Assembly (NCBI RefSeq): GCF_028292945.1
Contig: NZ_JAQGLJ010000063.1
Location: 1 to 53,998, forward strand
Source of the DNA: Sphingomonas bacterium
GTDB lineage: Bacteria; Pseudomonadota; Alphaproteobacteria; Sphingomonadales; Sphingomonadaceae
Direction of reading: 5' to 3'
DNA: 53,998 nt
Part shown: positions 52,481 through 53,998 of the stretch, in pieces
Numbering within the stretch: the first letter of the stretch is position 1
Layout of the letters: each line of letters begins with the position of its first letter
Made by a program: the position numbers and the translations under genes
The notes under the pieces: model-generated
Database searches by the model: none
What the model saw: the letters and a program-made list of their open reading frames with translations, nothing else
What the model was told of the DNA's origin: nothing

Positions 52481-53589
52481 GGTACGTCGGCCTCGTTCCG
52501 GAGCCGCTTGCGCAGCTGCCATGGCGCGTCCTCTCGCTGGTCATCGCGATAGGCGGTTTTGGACTGGTGGTGCTGTTCTCGGCCGCAGGCGGCAGCGTCC
52601 GACCCTGGGCCTTGTCGCAGGGCGTCAAGCTCGTCGTCTTCTTCATTGGGGCGATCGTTGCCTCGCGCGTGCCCGAAAGCTGGTGGAAGGCAGGCGCCTG
52701 GCCAGCCTACGGTGGTATCCTGCTGGCCCTGCTCGGCGTCGAGCTGCTCGGCGCGGTCAGTGGCGGCAGCCAGCGCTGGCTCGATCTCGGCGTGATCCGC
52801 CTCCAGCCGTCCGAACTGATGAAGGTCGCGGTCGTGCTGGCCGTAGCGCGCTTCTACGACCTTCTCCCGCCTGGCGAGATCCGGAAGTGGAGTGCGATCT
52901 GGCCCCCGGCGCTGCTCATCGGCATGCCGTTCGTGCTGGTCATGGCGCAGCCGGACCTGGGCACCGCGATCATGATCGCGCTGGGCGGTGCGACCGTCAT
53001 GTTCTTGGCTGGCATCCCGCTCCGGCTGTTCGCGGGCGGTGCATTGGCGCTGGCAGTGGCGGCGCCGATCGCCTTCAATTTCGTGCTCCATGACTACCAG
53101 CGCAACCGCGTGCTGATCTTTCTGGATCCCGAGAGCGATCCACTGGGCACCGGCTATCATATCAGCCAGTCCAAGATCGCGATCGGGTCGGGCGGTGTGT
53201 GGGGCAAGGGCTTCCTCAATGGCACGCAGAGCCATCTCGACTACCTACCCGAGGGTCACACCGACTTCGTTTTCGCGACCATGGCGGAGGAATGGGGCGT
53301 GGTCGGCGGATGCCTGCTGATCCTTGCGTTCCTGCTCGTGATCCGCTGGGGCCTGGGCGTCGGCCAGCGCGCGCAGACCCGCTTTGCAAGGCTGACCGCA
53401 GCCAGCCTCGCGACGAGCATCTTCTATTATGTCGCGATCAACCTGTCGATGGTGATGGGTCTGGCGCCGGTCGTGGGCATCCCGCTGCCGATGGTCAGCC
53501 ACGGCGGCTCGGCGTCGATGACCGTGATGATCTGCCTCGGCATCCTGATGTCGATCGACCGCCAGAGCCGCCGCCCGCAGCGCTACTGA
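52477..53589 (+). CDS. rodA: Peptidoglycan glycosyltransferase RodA (SEDS family)
   Basis: A 370-residue SEDS membrane protein with about ten hydrophobic segments. Conserved parts: GGSQRWLDLGVIRLQPSELMK, QPDLGTAIMIALGG, the loop DPLGTGYHISQSKIAIGSGG, GVWGKGFLNGTQSHLDYLPEGHTDFVF, and the C-terminal PLPMVSHGGSASM. The aspartate in the large periplasmic loop region typical of SEDS polymerases is present. The GTG start overlaps the mrdA stop (GTGA). It polymerises lipid II in partnership with PBP2. Confidence 0.97.
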   Translation: MRYVGLVPEPLAQLPWRVLSLVIAIGGFGLVVLFSAAGGSVRPWALSQGVKLVVFFIGAIVASRVPESWWKAGAWPAYGGILLALLGVELLGAVSGGSQRWLDLGVIRLQPSELMKVAVVLAVARFYDLLPPGEIRKWSAIWPPALLIGMPFVLVMAQPDLGTAIMIALGGATVMFLAGIPLRLFAGGALALAVAAPIAFNFVLHDYQRNRVLIFLDPESDPLGTGYHISQSKIAIGSGGVWGKGFLNGTQSHLDYLPEGHTDFVFATMAEEWGVVGGCLLILAFLLVIRWGLGVGQRAQTRFARLTAASLATSIFYYVAINLSMVMGLAPVVGIPLPMVSHGGSASMTVMICLGILMSIDRQSRRPQRY

Positions 53590-53666
53590 AAAGGGGTTTG
53601 CACGCGGGCTGCCGGATGCTAACGGCCCGGTTCCGATCGGGGGAGCGTTGCTTTCCCGCCGGTTTT

Positions 53667-53742
<76 letters not shown>

Positions 53743-53874
53743 TATTTTCAATGACTTAGAGGCGAAATGCGCAGGCCTGCGCTTGGCTAGCAATCACCCG
53801 GCAATCACGGCAATATTTTCCGGCGGCAACCGCGGTATCGGAGGTAATGTGTCGCCGAGCATGCTCAGCACCTT
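53743..53874. other. Non-coding flank downstream of tRNA-Lys, locally AT-richer
   Basis: The 130 bases after the tRNA include ATATTTTCAATGACTTAG and CAATATTTTCC, clearly richer in A/T than the rest of the window. Short direct repeats CAATCAC and GCAATCA occur near 53790-53808. No integrase gene or duplicated tRNA end is visible within the window. Confidence 0.4.
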
Positions 53875-53998
53875 TCACGACCCTCGCGTGAGAGTTACGT
53901 GCACGGTGCATTCCTTGCCCGGCATCATTACGCCGTCGATGCCGTTCGATACGTCCCAGATGATCTCCGCGCCGGCCGTCGATCGCGCCTTGACGGAG
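53875..53998 (-). CDS. Unidentified protein, C-terminal fragment at window edge
   Basis: An open frame enters from the right edge and stops with TGA at 53875-53877. About 40 residues are visible, including GAEIIWDVSNGIDGVMMPGK and the end HVTLTRGS. Codon composition looks like a real coding end and the stretch points towards the tRNA-Lys gene, but nothing is recognisable. It could be chance. Confidence 0.35.
   Translation of the reverse strand, partial: SVKARSTAGAEIIWDVSNGIDGVMMPGKECTVHVTLTRGS

Overview
The window is a GC-rich bacterial chromosome segment from what is probably an alphaproteobacterium of the Sphingomonas group. That placement is an inference from base composition, gene order and protein style, not from a marker-gene comparison. 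No insertion sequence, prophage or CRISPR array was recognised. Nearly all sequence is coding and many genes are joined by 1- or 4-base stop/start overlaps.

Layout. (1) 1-8742, minus strand: the distal end of a type VI secretion (T6SS) operon, read tssK-tssL-tssM-tagF-pppA-ppkA, with ppkA cut by the left edge. A membrane-anchored M23 (LytM) peptidase gene diverges from it. (2) 10303-27089, minus strand: a two-partner secretion locus, tpsB (transporter) - tpsA (3626-residue repetitive exoprotein) - a CHAT caspase-like lipoprotein - a CPBP membrane protease. (3) 27384-29296: an ATP-grasp ligase joined to a flavin-dependent monooxygenase. (4) 29518-36912: an eight-gene cluster combining an SPFH/SHOCT protein, two zinc-ribbon DUF4178-like proteins, two tiny membrane proteins (one DUF350-like), a membrane aminopropyltransferase, a probably Tat-exported FAD oxidoreductase and an AdoMet decarboxylase. 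This is the most unusual system here and looks like envelope-linked polyamine chemistry. (5) 37030-39281: an OmpR-type response regulator and its histidine kinase. (6) 39490-42981: tyrosine/homogentisate catabolism (hpd, hmgA, maiA) plus a coupled Rieske ferredoxin; fumarylacetoacetase is absent. (7) 43045-44102: the 3' remnant of dgoK coupled to an intact dgoA. (8) 44151-45945: tRNA-Gln, ilvE, and a divergent MarR regulator. (9) 45950-47770: mutL. (10) 47912-53589: the rod-shape operon mreB-mreC-mreD-mrdA-rodA, then tRNA-Lys and the end of an unidentified gene.

How the genes work together. The T6SS genes encode the baseplate protein TssK, the membrane complex TssL/TssM and the kinase/phosphatase/TagF module that in other bacteria switches the apparatus on and off after translation. 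The Tps locus secretes a giant adhesin-like protein and pairs it with two proteases. The tyrosine genes take 4-hydroxyphenylpyruvate to fumarylacetoacetate. The mre/mrd genes encode the elongasome, the wall synthesis machinery along the cell cylinder.

A family of short palindromes (CCTCTCCC...GGGAGAGG) sits in the gaps near the polyamine and tyrosine genes. A different palindromic repeat type appears to have inserted in frame into the MutL linker.
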